The position numbers and the translations under genes were made by a program. The notes under the pieces are model-generated. The model had not been told where the DNA came from, made no database searches, and was given only the letters and a program-made list of their open reading frames with translations. Below are positions 1 through 7,949 of a DNA stretch of 20,477 nucleotides, piece by piece; the stretch's first letter is position 1, and every line of letters starts with the position of its first letter. Origin of the DNA: CAZPBO01 sp964584815 (GTDB lineage: Bacteria > Planctomycetota > SKW154); the NCBI GenBank assembly GCA_964584815.1, contig CAZPBO010000044.1, forward strand, positions 1 through 20,477, given 5' to 3'.

Positions 1-1188
1 TTGTGCGGGGGTGGTGATGACGCGGTTGCGTCCTGAGTGCTTTGCCTGATACAGTGCGGCGTCGGCACGCTCAATAAGAGATGTGTAGTTCGCATCAGAA
101 GGTGCCAACTGCGCCACCCCCAAGGAGACAGTAACGGCTATTTTTCTGCCGTCCGCTGACAGGAACTCTGTCTTTTGGACGGTTTTTCGGATGCGTTCGG
201 CGACCTTTGCGGCGGCGGGGAGCGCTGTGCGCGGCAAAGCAACACAGAACTCCTCCCCACCATAACGGAAAGCGGTGTCATATGAGCGGAGACAGGAACG
301 CAGAACTTTTGCCACCTTTGCCAGCACCTCATCGCCTGTTTTGTGCCCGTATGTGTCGTTTATGCGTTTGAAATGGTCAATATCAAGCATGATGAGGGAG
401 AGTGGATGGTGTGTGCGTTTTGCTTCGGAGAAGATGCGTGGGAGTTCAGCCTCAAGGTGGCGTCTGGAGAAGAGAGATGTGAGGGCGTCAAAGACGGCGC
501 GTTCATAGAGGGCTGGAACCCGCAGCGCAACAGAGACAGGACGGAGCACCTGACGGCAGATGTAGAGGGCGGTTTCTGCTTGCTTTTTGGGGACAACGAC
601 GATGAGGACACCTGTGGCGCCATCTTCGCCGCCGAAGGGGATGATGACGGCGGTCTTGCGTGCGATGTTGATGGTGGTCTGCGCGGAGCGAGAGTAGGCG
701 TTGATGGCGGCGGAGAGAAGTGGAGCAGGCAGGATGTTGGTGGCGCGTTGCAGTTGTGCGCTTTTTCTGCCCCATCGTGCGAAGAGTGGGAGGAGTGAGT
801 TTTGGCGTGCGACCAGAACAGCCGCGCCGCGTATATCCAGCCCCAGACCTAACAGTTCGGTGATGCGCTGTGCGGCTTCTGACGAGTCCACACCTGACGC
901 CGCCACAAGTGATATCTCCCGCTCCAGAGTTAATGCCGCTATCTCACGCCTCAACCCCTCCGCCTCGCCGAAACGGACGCTCCCCAGTTGCCGTGCGCAA
1001 CACCTTATCCATCTCCAGCATTCAGCCAGCATTCCCACAGAAAGTCCGCACAGCATAAATAGGACGAAGAGCGCGGTTCTGACGGGAAGGCGTTCGCAGG
1101 AAAGCCCCCACGCGACAGCCAAGCATCCAATGCCTATCAGAAAGGCTGCAAGAAGCGATGGTGGTCTTCTCGTCTCAAAATCGGACAT
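1..1188 (-). CDS. Membrane-anchored GGDEF diguanylate cyclase (C-terminus cut by window edge)
   Basis: Predicted to make cyclic di-GMP from two GTP at the inner membrane. The first 396 residues are visible and no stop is reached. Two hydrophobic stretches (about residues 12-30 and 36-55) form a membrane hairpin. Residues about 90-220 look like a GAF-type sensor region (weak, by pattern only). The GGDEF domain follows from about 230, with LDIDHF at 268-273 (metal-binding Asp), the signature GGEEF at 310-314, and ADAALYQAK near the end. An RxxD product-inhibition site (R301, D304) sits five residues before GGEEF, so both activity and feedback inhibition look intact. The ATG at 1188 lies 14 bases inside the end of the preceding HhH gene, so it is probably translationally coupled. 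Its own SD is weak. Only a few residues are likely missing. What the sensor region detects is unknown. Confidence 0.93.
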   Translation of the reverse strand, partial: MSDFETRRPPSLLAAFLIGIGCLAVAWGLSCERLPVRTALFVLFMLCGLSVGMLAECWRWIRCCARQLGSVRFGEAEGLRREIAALTLEREISLVAASGVDSSEAAQRITELLGLGLDIRGAAVLVARQNSLLPLFARWGRKSAQLQRATNILPAPLLSAAINAYSRSAQTTINIARKTAVIIPFGGEDGATGVLIVVVPKKQAETALYICRQVLRPVSVALRVPALYERAVFDALTSLFSRRHLEAELPRIFSEAKRTHHPLSLIMLDIDHFKRINDTYGHKTGDEVLAKVAKVLRSCLRSYDTAFRYGGEEFCVALPRTALPAAAKVAERIRKTVQKTEFLSADGRKIAVTVSLGVAQLAPSDANYTSLIERADAALYQAKHSGRNRVITTPAQ

Positions 1189-1555
1189 ACTCTGCCAGCC
1201 TTTTAAGCCCTGTAGGACCAAGCCCCGTAACGCGGGCGAGGTCCTTCAGGCTTCTTATCGGCTGTTTCCGCCGAGCGCGGATTATCTTTTCTGCCGTCAC
1301 ATCGCCCACCCCGGGAAGAAGCAGTAGCAACTCACGGGGCGCGTCGTTTATGGGAACCCGCAGATACGGTTCACCTTTGCAGACCACATATAGTGCAAGA
1401 TGTCTGCGCTGCCAGACACAAAGAAGAAACAGACACAAAAGTCCCAAAACTGCGGCAACGACGCAAAACCACCTATCTACCTTGGTCAGGCTTTTCCTCC
1501 TTATGCTGTTTGGTTTTGTCGGGCTGCTTTTGGGAGGTGGATGGTTTTTGGTCAC
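1175..1555 (-). CDS. ComEA-like membrane protein with helix-hairpin-helix domain
   Basis: A small protein (126 residues from the GTG at 1555) with one transmembrane helix at about residues 30-48, followed by a C-terminal pair of helix-hairpin-helix motifs (LPGVGDVTAEKII and TGLGPTGLKRL). This is the ComEA/T2SK-like arrangement, which binds DNA non-specifically outside the membrane. ComEA takes part in DNA uptake, but no other competence gene is visible, so the role is open. The start is doubtful. The GTG has no SD and would lie 83 bases inside the upstream gene. A CTG at 1489, in frame at residue 23, has AGGAGG six bases before it at the end of the upstream gene, matching the spacing seen elsewhere in this operon. 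From the CTG the protein would be 104 residues and keep all recognisable parts. Confidence 0.82.
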   Translation of the reverse strand: MTKNHPPPKSSPTKPNSIRRKSLTKVDRWFCVVAAVLGLLCLFLLCVWQRRHLALYVVCKGEPYLRVPINDAPRELLLLLPGVGDVTAEKIIRARRKQPIRSLKDLARVTGLGPTGLKRLAEYVRF

Positions 1556-2417
1556 CGCCGAATTTGCGTTTTGCGGTCTTAAGCATTGTCACAAACGGTG
1601 GGTTCTCAATCTTTTTGTAACCTTGCGGCACACAGAGCGCGCTCCTTTTCACCTTTGTCTGTGTCAGGCGCTCAACCTCAATCTGGCGGATTTCGTGAAA
1701 CGCCCCTATCTGCAGATGCTGTCTGTATTTGAGCGGCAGACCTGAAAACTTGAGCAACTCCTTTGCGACGGCAGGCGGCAGTCCCAAAGCGCCGACGATG
1801 GAGTTCAGCACCTCTTTCTTTATCACCGTCTCGGATGTCAGGGTTACGGAAACAATCTCTTTATCGTCGGCAAGTATAGTAACCTTTTTGGCTTTGAGTC
1901 CTTTGATGGGTTCTTTCTGCTCCTCAACGGATGATTTGACCACCTTTGGGTCGGGATTGCGTAGGAAGTTCTCGGTGCGCAGCCAAACGGGCAGGTGTTT
2001 TGCGAGAAGTTTCTGCCGTTCGGCAGGGTCGGGTGTGGCTTTGACAGCAGCGCGGTCGTTTGCCACCCATCTCCTTATGCCTTCAACCAAGGCGTAGTAG
2101 CGGTAACGCAGCAACTCAAGCGGCACCTCATAATACGCTTTGGCGGTGTCGCTTATGACAACAAGTTTTCTATGTTTCAGGTTGAAGATGAAACGCCACG
2201 CTTGCGGCAGAAGCGGCTCCACGCAGACCACATCCGTTGTTACGGTGAAGCGTTCAGGGTAACTGACAGGGCGGGCTTGCGTGAGTCCTTCAATGTAGGA
2301 AAGGTCAGTTGCTTTGGCGTGCAAGACGGTTGCTTTGACCTTGTCTGGGGGGGTCTGTAATGGTTGTTTAGGTTGGGTAGCCTGCAGGAAGAGTCCTAAG
2401 ATAATGAAGGTCAGCAT
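1473..2417 (-). CDS. Secreted DUF4412/LolA-like protein of unknown function
   Basis: A 314-residue exported protein. The N-terminus (MLTFIILGLFLQA) is a short signal peptide with a plausible cleavage after LQA. The body alternates beta-rich and helical stretches. It ends in a SALCVPQGYKK motif resembling the 'F-x-x-P-x-GYKK' ending of DUF4412/LolA-like periplasmic proteins; that link is a pattern-based guess. The last 40 or so residues are a Lys/Gln/Pro-rich tail (about 275-314). The ATG at 2417 is chosen because AGGAGG lies six bases before it. An upstream in-frame ATG at 2432 overlaps the trkA stop as ATGA but would contain that SD inside its own codons. The gene sits between the potassium-uptake pair and the HhH/GGDEF genes, with no obvious functional link. 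Confidence 0.8.
   Translation of the reverse strand: MLTFIILGLFLQATQPKQPLQTPPDKVKATVLHAKATDLSYIEGLTQARPVSYPERFTVTTDVVCVEPLLPQAWRFIFNLKHRKLVVISDTAKAYYEVPLELLRYRYYALVEGIRRWVANDRAAVKATPDPAERQKLLAKHLPVWLRTENFLRNPDPKVVKSSVEEQKEPIKGLKAKKVTILADDKEIVSVTLTSETVIKKEVLNSIVGALGLPPAVAKELLKFSGLPLKYRQHLQIGAFHEIRQIEVERLTQTKVKRSALCVPQGYKKIENPPFVTMLKTAKRKFGGDQKPSTSQKQPDKTKQHKEEKPDQGR
1487..1501 (-). promoter_or_regulatory. Ribosome binding site that may decide a CTG start for the ComEA-like gene
   Basis: AGGAGG at 1501-1496, a six-base spacer, then CTG at 1489-1487 in frame with the HhH protein. No ATG, GTG or TTG lies at a proper distance downstream. The competing GTG at 1555 has no SD. Seen directly; use of CTG is inference. 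Confidence 0.45.
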
Positions 2418-2428
2418 ATCAAACCTCC

Positions 2429-3097
2429 TCATCTGCCCATACGAGCGATGTCGTCATCCTTTCCGACAAAGACGAGGGTGTCGTCTGCTTGGATGACATA
2501 GTCAGGGTCAGGGATGTCTTCAACTTCCTCAATAGTGCGTTCATCTTCTTGGCGAACGCGCTTAATGGCGACGAGGTTGACATGGAATCGGCGGCGGATG
2601 TCAAGTTCGCGTATAGATTTGCCGATGAAGTTTTTGGGTGGACGCATCTCCACGAGGCTGTGACCGTGGGCGAGCACAAGGTGAGCCATAATGTTGGGGT
2701 TTATGAGGCGTTGCGCCAAGCGCTGCGCCGATTCTTCTTCCGGGCATATCACCTCGTCGGCGCCCACAAGACGCATAATCTGTGCTTGCAGGGATGTGGC
2801 GACCCGCGTTATCACTTTGTGCACGCCGAACTGCTTCGCCAGTATCGTCACCAGTTGGTTTGCCTCAAAGTTCTCGCCAATTGCCGCCACCAGAACATCC
2901 ACCCTGTCCAAGCCTTGCTCCCGCAGCGCCTTCTCGTCGGTGGCGTCCATACAGACCGCGTGAGCCACCAACTCCTTCACCGACTCTATCAACTCCATGT
3001 TCTTATCCACCGCCACCACCTCCTTCCCCGCGTCCGCCAGCAATTTAACAAGTGTCATCCCAAACCTGCCCAGACCAACCACCGCATACCGTACCAT
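2429..3097 (-). CDS. trkA: Trk/Ktr potassium uptake regulatory subunit (RCK domains)
   Basis: Cytoplasmic gating ring of the Trk/Ktr potassium transporter. It binds nucleotide and controls the TrkH/KtrB channel subunit encoded just upstream. The 222-residue length fits the single-RCK KtrA/TrkA class rather than the double-length E. coli TrkA. The RCK_N Rossmann fold begins VVGLGRFG (residues 6-13; GxGxxG), followed by an acidic residue at the end of the second strand (VAVDKN). The RCK_C (TrkA_C) domain covers about 140-222, with a conserved 'GKSIRELDIRRRFHVNLVAIKR' type stretch. The ATG at 3097 is preceded by GGGAGGTG, 13 bases after the TrkH stop. Its stop overlaps the next potential ATG (ATGA), so translation is likely coupled. 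Symbol ktrA would be equally fair. Confidence 0.95.
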   Translation of the reverse strand: MVRYAVVGLGRFGMTLVKLLADAGKEVVAVDKNMELIESVKELVAHAVCMDATDEKALREQGLDRVDVLVAAIGENFEANQLVTILAKQFGVHKVITRVATSLQAQIMRLVGADEVICPEEESAQRLAQRLINPNIMAHLVLAHGHSLVEMRPPKNFIGKSIRELDIRRRFHVNLVAIKRVRQEDERTIEEVEDIPDPDYVIQADDTLVFVGKDDDIARMGR

Positions 3098-3110
3098 AAA
3101 ACACCTCCCA

Positions 3111-4847
3111 TCAACCGACCATTATACCCTCACTCGGGTAGGAATACCGCGTTTTTGGTCGTTGTTTTGATAGAGCAAGCAGCATAGTGAATGGTCCGAT
3201 ACGCCCCACGAGCATACAAATTGAAAGGACGATTTTTGCGCCAGTAGAAAGGAGTGGCGTTATACCGGTTGAATAACCCACAGTGGCGAAGGCGCTGACG
3301 ACTTCAAAGGCGAAGCAGGCGAGCGGTTTTGTGGCGAATTTGCGCATAATTTCGGGATGCTGTTGCAGCGCGTGAGGGTCAAGCCCGAAGAGGGAAAGGA
3401 GGAGCGTGCAGAGGATGACGAGTGCGGCGGCAACAAGGATGATAACAAGGGTGGTTTCAATGAGGCGTTGAGGGATGCGGCGCCGCATCAACTCAACATC
3501 CGCCCTGTTGCGCAGACGGCTTATAATCAGCAGAATAAACATAGCAAAAGTTGTGGTCTTTATGCCGCCACCTGTTGAGCCCGGCGAGGCGCCAATAAAC
3601 ATCAGCACCATTATGAGGCAGAGGGTTGGCAGCGACATAGACCCGATGTCTGCGGTGTTAAAACCTGCTGTGCGCGCGCTCACCGACTGAAACACCGACG
3701 CCAGAGCCGCTTCGCCACCGGAATATGTCAGAAAAGAGTTGGAGCGTTCAAAGAGATATATGAGCAGTGCGCCGGAGGCGACCAGAACCGCGCTTGTTAT
3801 GAGCACAAGACGGCTGTGAAGGCGAAAAAGCATTCCGGGACGCGTTTTGGCGCCAATGAGCCGCTTTATGTGGAGCCAGACACGGTAGTTGACAGCAAAG
3901 CCGAATCCGCCGATGAGGATGAGCGCCACAAATATCGCGTTGACGGGCAGTGATGCCCGCGCACAGGTTATGGAGTCTGAAAGCAGCGAGAAACCCGCGT
4001 TGCAGAACGCGCTTATCGCGTGGAAGACAGAGAAATATACTTTGTAGGGCAGTGACCAATCAGATGGAAACGGAAACGACAGGAAAATCAGCAACGCTCC
4101 CACAGCCTCAATAGTGAAGGTTGAGACCACAATAAAGCGGAGCATCTCCTTCAAGCGGGAAAGCCCACCTAATGAGAGCGCTTCCTGCATGATAAACTGT
4201 TCCCTCAAGGAGAGACCTGTTCCGACAGTGAGGGCAAAGAAAGCCACGAAGGTCATAAGTCCCAAGCCGCCTATCTGTATGAGGGTGAGGATAACGATTT
4301 GTCCGAAGAGAGAGAAATCGCTGCCTGTGTCAAGGACGACAAGACCTGTAACGCAAGTTGCACTGGTGGCGGTGAAGAGTGCATTGACGGGGGAGACGGA
4401 ATGTTGCTGTGCGGAGGCGGCGGGCAGCATAAGAAGAATCCAGCCCACGGTTATGATAAGGACAAAACTGGCGACGACGACGAGAGGTGTGGTCATTTTA
4501 AGGCGGGGGATGAGTGATGCGGTGGCGCGCACAAGCAGCACCAGTGCGACACAAAACTTGACAGCCGCCGCCCATATGGCAAACACCACATCAGTTGTTG
4601 CCACAACCCCCAGCACACCGCAAAAACCCAGAACAAAAATCAACATATTGCGGGACAGCCATCTTCCCTGCCCAAAAGCGGTATAGACAAATACATATCC
4701 CGCAAGGGCGGTGAGGAAGGCTATGTCAAGGTAGTGGTGGAAAGGCAGGCGGGATGCGGGTGAGCCGCCAAAGCCATATTCTGCGACCAGACTGCCCACG
4801 CTCCACACAAACAGCAGCGCTCGAACCAGAATCTCGCCTGCCACCAA
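3111..4847 (-). CDS. trkH: Trk/Ktr potassium channel subunit, TrkH/KtrB family
   Basis: Membrane subunit of a potassium uptake system. All four pore loops are present: TSATCVTG (residues about 161-168), NAGFS (283-287), RTAGFNT (392-398) and TVGYSTG (522-528), each with its selectivity-filter Gly, plus the conserved LVGRIGPFTMLLAL near the C-terminus. At 578 residues it is longer than usual (about 450-490). The surplus is an N-terminal block of about 110 residues with extra hydrophobic helices before the first canonical M1 segment. The start is a TTG at 4847 with GAGGAG six bases before it, immediately at the nfo stop. The open frame continues to 5030, but that part duplicates nfo coding sequence and lacks an SD at its ATG. 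It is paired with trkA 13 bases downstream. Confidence 0.93.
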   Translation of the reverse strand: MVAGEILVRALLFVWSVGSLVAEYGFGGSPASRLPFHHYLDIAFLTALAGYVFVYTAFGQGRWLSRNMLIFVLGFCGVLGVVATTDVVFAIWAAAVKFCVALVLLVRATASLIPRLKMTTPLVVVASFVLIITVGWILLMLPAASAQQHSVSPVNALFTATSATCVTGLVVLDTGSDFSLFGQIVILTLIQIGGLGLMTFVAFFALTVGTGLSLREQFIMQEALSLGGLSRLKEMLRFIVVSTFTIEAVGALLIFLSFPFPSDWSLPYKVYFSVFHAISAFCNAGFSLLSDSITCARASLPVNAIFVALILIGGFGFAVNYRVWLHIKRLIGAKTRPGMLFRLHSRLVLITSAVLVASGALLIYLFERSNSFLTYSGGEAALASVFQSVSARTAGFNTADIGSMSLPTLCLIMVLMFIGASPGSTGGGIKTTTFAMFILLIISRLRNRADVELMRRRIPQRLIETTLVIILVAAALVILCTLLLSLFGLDPHALQQHPEIMRKFATKPLACFAFEVVSAFATVGYSTGITPLLSTGAKIVLSICMLVGRIGPFTMLLALSKQRPKTRYSYPSEGIMVG

Positions 4848-4859
4848 AACAGACTCCTC
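4845..4859 (-). promoter_or_regulatory. Ribosome binding site deciding a TTG start for trkH
   Basis: GAGGAG at 4859-4854 overlaps the nfo stop codon; a six-base spacer leads to TTG at 4847, then GTG at 4844. It shortens the open frame by 61 codons and removes an implausible 170-base overlap with nfo. Confidence 0.7.
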
Positions 4860-5703
4860 ATCTTCTGCCAGAAAGGCGCAGACAGGTTTCCATATTGCGA
4901 ACATCGTCGTCAGGGTTCTTCTTTGGGGTCTCCATAATAGCAGGGAGGTTGGCGAAAGCAGGATGTGCAAAAAGCAATTTGAACGCTTCCTCTCCGATTT
5001 CGCCCTGTCCGATATGCCAGTGCCTGTCAACGCGGCTGCAGCAGGGCGTTTTGGAGTCGTTGAGGTGCAGCACCTTTATGCGCTCAAATCCCAGATACTC
5101 ATCCAGCAGTCGCACCAACTCATCCAGTTTTTGCTTCGTTCTGAAATCATATCCTGCCTCAAAGCCGTGCGCGGTGTCCCAGCAGAAGCCGACCCGCCTG
5201 TGCCCCTGAAGATGCTCAAGAATCTGCGCCAACTCCTCCAGCGTGTTTCCCACCTCGCTGCCCTGACCTGCGGTGTTCTCAAGCAGCACCATAACGGAGT
5301 TTTTGACATCTGATAGGGCTTCAGAGACGGCTTCGGCAACCTGCTTTAAGGCGTCCTGCAAAGCCAACTCCTGCCGCTTGCCGAGGTGTGTCACAAGGAA
5401 CGAAGCACCCAGTATCTCCGCCCGTCTCAACTCACGCTTCAGAACCTCAACACTCTTTTTGAATATGTCCTTTTTATGCGTGGCGAGGTTAGGCAGATAC
5501 GGCATATGCACGACGACGGGGTGGATGTTATAGAGTTTGCACTTTTTTCGGAAGGTTTCGGCGTCGGCGGGGTCAATCTCTTTTGCCGCCCAGCCGCGCG
5601 GATTGGCGGAGAAGACCTGCATCGTTTCGCAACGCAACGCCTTTGCCCTTTCTGCTGCTGCGGCAAAACCGCCCGCTATCCCTATGTGAAAACCGAATCT
5701 CAT
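4858..5703 (-). CDS. nfo: Endonuclease IV (AP endonuclease)
   Basis: Cuts the DNA backbone 5' of abasic sites in base excision repair, using a three-zinc TIM-barrel active site. All nine metal ligands of the E. coli enzyme can be matched without gaps, at a constant offset of three: H66, H106 (VTHLG), E142 (LENTAGQG), D176 and H179 (WDTAH), H213 (LHLND), D226 and H228 (DRHWHIGQGEIG), and E258 (METPKK). Length 281 residues, normal for the family. The usual 'DTCH' is DTAH here. The ATG at 5703 is preferred because GGAG lies eight bases before it. An in-frame ATG at 5709 overlaps the previous stop (ATGA) but sits only two bases from that SD. It shares the operon with an EndoIII-like gene at the operon head. 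Confidence 0.96.
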   Translation of the reverse strand: MRFGFHIGIAGGFAAAAERAKALRCETMQVFSANPRGWAAKEIDPADAETFRKKCKLYNIHPVVVHMPYLPNLATHKKDIFKKSVEVLKRELRRAEILGASFLVTHLGKRQELALQDALKQVAEAVSEALSDVKNSVMVLLENTAGQGSEVGNTLEELAQILEHLQGHRRVGFCWDTAHGFEAGYDFRTKQKLDELVRLLDEYLGFERIKVLHLNDSKTPCCSRVDRHWHIGQGEIGEEAFKLLFAHPAFANLPAIMETPKKNPDDDVRNMETCLRLSGRR

Positions 5704-5705
5704 CT

Positions 5706-6455
5706 TCATATCTCCACAACCATTAAGTCGTGCGCTGCCTCAACAGTTGCGCCACTGATGTCGGATATTATGGATGCGGCTTTTTCAGCGCCCAGAACAG
5801 GATAGACATGTAGAAGCAGCACCCGTTTGGGTCGCGCTTCCTTTATGAGACGCGCAACCCGTGTCGGCGTCATATGCCCCTCAACATGTGCCTCATCAGG
5901 AAACGCGCATTCAACAAACGCCACATCAACTTCTCTGCATAACTCCACCACACTCTCACAAAAATCGGTATCGCCTGTGTATGCGAAGGAACGCTCACCT
6001 TCGGTTATGCGGTATCCTACCGATGTGAGCATATGGCGGGTCGGTTTTGCCGCAAGACTCCAGGTCTTGAAGTCCATAACGCTGTCGTGCACCTCAGAAA
6101 CCCGTATCTGGTAGAAGCGTGGGAGAATCTGCTCTCCGTAGAGTGCGATGAGGCGCGAGTAGAAGTTGTTGAAGCCGCGGGGTGCCACGATTTGCAAATC
6201 TTGCTGTCTGGGCGCTGCTTCGTGTTTGGACGCGAAGATAAGGGGCGCAAGGTCGTTTATGTGGTCAACATGCCAGTGGGTGAGGAGAAGTGTGTTGATG
6301 GAACGGTAGTTGAATCCGACGCGCGCAAGTTGGCGCAACGCCCCAGGACCTATGTCCAGCACCACCTTCTGTCCACCGACAGAAACGGCAAGAGAGGGGG
6401 AGCCGTGTTCGGGGTCTGGAAGCCCTGTGCCACTTCCTGCAACGACAACCCGCAT
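5706..6455 (-). CDS. RNase Z-like metallo-beta-lactamase-fold hydrolase
   Basis: A 249-residue metal-dependent hydrolase of the RNase Z/ElaC-type MBL branch. The zinc motif THWHVDH lies at residues 59-65 (H60, H62, D64, H65). Further ligands are H141, D162 (YTGDTD) and H216 (LLLHVYP). The HVEGHMTP stretch (about 190-197) resembles the helix-borne His region of ElaC-type enzymes. True RNase Z has a flexible exosite arm, which I cannot see clearly here. The protein may therefore act on tRNA 3' ends or on another phosphodiester such as a cyclic nucleotide. The ATG at 6455 has AAGGAG six bases upstream, 11 bases after rpoN. The stop overlaps the nfo start region. Confidence 0.88.
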   Translation of the reverse strand: MRVVVAGSGTGLPDPEHGSPSLAVSVGGQKVVLDIGPGALRQLARVGFNYRSINTLLLTHWHVDHINDLAPLIFASKHEAAPRQQDLQIVAPRGFNNFYSRLIALYGEQILPRFYQIRVSEVHDSVMDFKTWSLAAKPTRHMLTSVGYRITEGERSFAYTGDTDFCESVVELCREVDVAFVECAFPDEAHVEGHMTPTRVARLIKEARPKRVLLLHVYPVLGAEKAASIISDISGATVEAAHDLMVVEI

Positions 6456-6466
6456 ATGTTGCTCCT

Positions 6467-7936
6467 TCAGTAGCGTTTGCGTTGTCTGCTCGCGGGGATA
6501 CCCATTTGCTGGCGGTATTTTGCGACGGTTCTACGGGCGAGGGAGAAGCCTTCGCGGGAGAGTCGGCGAACTATCTCCTCATCCGACAGTGGATTGCGGG
6601 GGTCTTCATTTTCAATCATGCGCTTTATGCGTTCACGAATGGTGCGCACAGAGCCTTCTGTGCCGTCGTGTTTTCGCACACTTCCTGTGAAGAAGAAGCG
6701 CAGTGGGTAGATGCCGTGTGGGGTCTGGACCCATTTTCCTGCGATGGCGCGGCTGACTGTGGAGACATGAACGCCAAGCCGATCCGCTAGGTCGCGCATC
6801 CGCAACGGGCGCATAAACTCCACACCACGCTCAAGAAAATCGCGTTGCATATGCGCAATTGCGTTGGCGATGCGCAAAAGAGTTAAGCGGCGTTGCTCAA
6901 TGGCGAAGATGAGGCGTCGCGCCGATTCATACTTGCGCTTCAAAAACTCCCGCAGTTTGGCGTCCTTACGCGCCACCTCAAGCAGGTCCCCATATACGCG
7001 GCTCACCCGCAACGGCGGCAGATCCCAGTCCTCAATCCGCACCACATATTCACCGTCCACCTTCTCTATTATTATGTCGGGACGCACAGGTGGAGCAGGC
7101 TCACCGCTTAAGACCGCCCCAGGCTTGGGGTTGAGGTGGCGGATGAACTCCACCGCTTCTTTCACACGCTCAAGCGGCTCGCCGGTGGCTTGCGCCACAC
7201 GCGGTAAGCGGTTGTGGAGTATGTCGTCAAGGTGCTCTTTTACAAGGCGTTTTTCAAAATCGCGTTTGGGGTCGTCGCCTATCTGGAGCAGGAGGCATTC
7301 GGCGAGATTGCGCGCTCCTACACCCGGCGGCTCAAGGCTCTGCACAACCTTTAAGGCTTGTTCGGCGGTTTTTTTGTCAACGCGGCACTCCTTCATTACG
7401 AAATCCAACTCTTCGTGGAAGTAGCCGTCGTCGTCAAGGCAGTAGATGATTTCTTCGGCTGCGCGGCGAACATCTGCATCCAGTTGCATAACCCGTAACT
7501 GTTGCAGAAGGTGCTCTTGGAGTGTGACGGCGGCGGCGGTGTTCTCCAGCATCGCCCGCTTTGGGTCATCTTCCAACTCACCGAAACGGCGCTCCACCTT
7601 TTCCTCCATCTGCCTGAAATACTCGTCCAACTCCTCAAGCCGCTCAAAATCCTTCGCCACACGCCCCTCTTCTTCTAATTTCTCCATCTGTTTCCGCCGC
7701 TCATACTCCGCAGCCAACTCCTCCGGCAACTCGCCTTCACCCTCGTGCGGTTCCGCCCAGTCAAGTAGCGGGTTCTCAAGCATCTGCTCCCTTATGTATG
7801 TTGCCAACTCCGCCACAGGCATCTGCAGAACCTCAATGGACTGAATCACCTGCGGCGCCAGTTTAAGACGCAACTCCTGACGCGGCTCAAGTCTCTGATG
7901 CAACCCCATATGGGGTCTCTCCCCAGAGGTCGGCAT
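6467..7936 (-). CDS. rpoN: RNA polymerase sigma-54 factor
   Basis: Directs RNA polymerase to -24/-12 promoters and needs an AAA+ activator. The 489-residue protein has all expected parts: Gln/Leu-rich region I (about 12-55, including LKLAPQVIQSIEVLQM), an acidic region II (about 60-110), the core-binding domain, a helix-turn-helix (DLADRLGVHVSTVSRAI, about 375-391) and the RpoN box ARRTVAKYRQ at 467-476. The ATG at 7936 is chosen for its AGGAGG seven bases upstream, right after the tldE stop. An ATG in the same frame at 7966 lies inside tldE. In many bacteria rpoN sits beside lptB, hpf or ptsN; none is near here. No sigma-54 activator is encoded in the window. Confidence 0.97.
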   Translation of the reverse strand: MPTSGERPHMGLHQRLEPRQELRLKLAPQVIQSIEVLQMPVAELATYIREQMLENPLLDWAEPHEGEGELPEELAAEYERRKQMEKLEEEGRVAKDFERLEELDEYFRQMEEKVERRFGELEDDPKRAMLENTAAAVTLQEHLLQQLRVMQLDADVRRAAEEIIYCLDDDGYFHEELDFVMKECRVDKKTAEQALKVVQSLEPPGVGARNLAECLLLQIGDDPKRDFEKRLVKEHLDDILHNRLPRVAQATGEPLERVKEAVEFIRHLNPKPGAVLSGEPAPPVRPDIIIEKVDGEYVVRIEDWDLPPLRVSRVYGDLLEVARKDAKLREFLKRKYESARRLIFAIEQRRLTLLRIANAIAHMQRDFLERGVEFMRPLRMRDLADRLGVHVSTVSRAIAGKWVQTPHGIYPLRFFFTGSVRKHDGTEGSVRTIRERIKRMIENEDPRNPLSDEEIVRRLSREGFSLARRTVAKYRQQMGIPASRQRKRY

Positions 7937-7949
7937 CTCTTGCCCTCCT

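Noticed and set aside
343..1327. Long plus-strand open frames (343-798, 701-1327)
   Set aside because: Both are antisense to the GGDEF gene, whose frame is open from 1188 to 1 and carries all family motifs.
2489..3187. 232-codon open frame on the plus strand across trkA
   Set aside because: His-rich shadow of trkA with no domain and no SD; trkA on the other strand is unambiguous.
4848..5030. Upstream extension of trkH to 5030
   Set aside because: It lies inside nfo coding sequence in another frame, has no SD, and its residues are not membrane-like; the TTG with GAGGAG is better.
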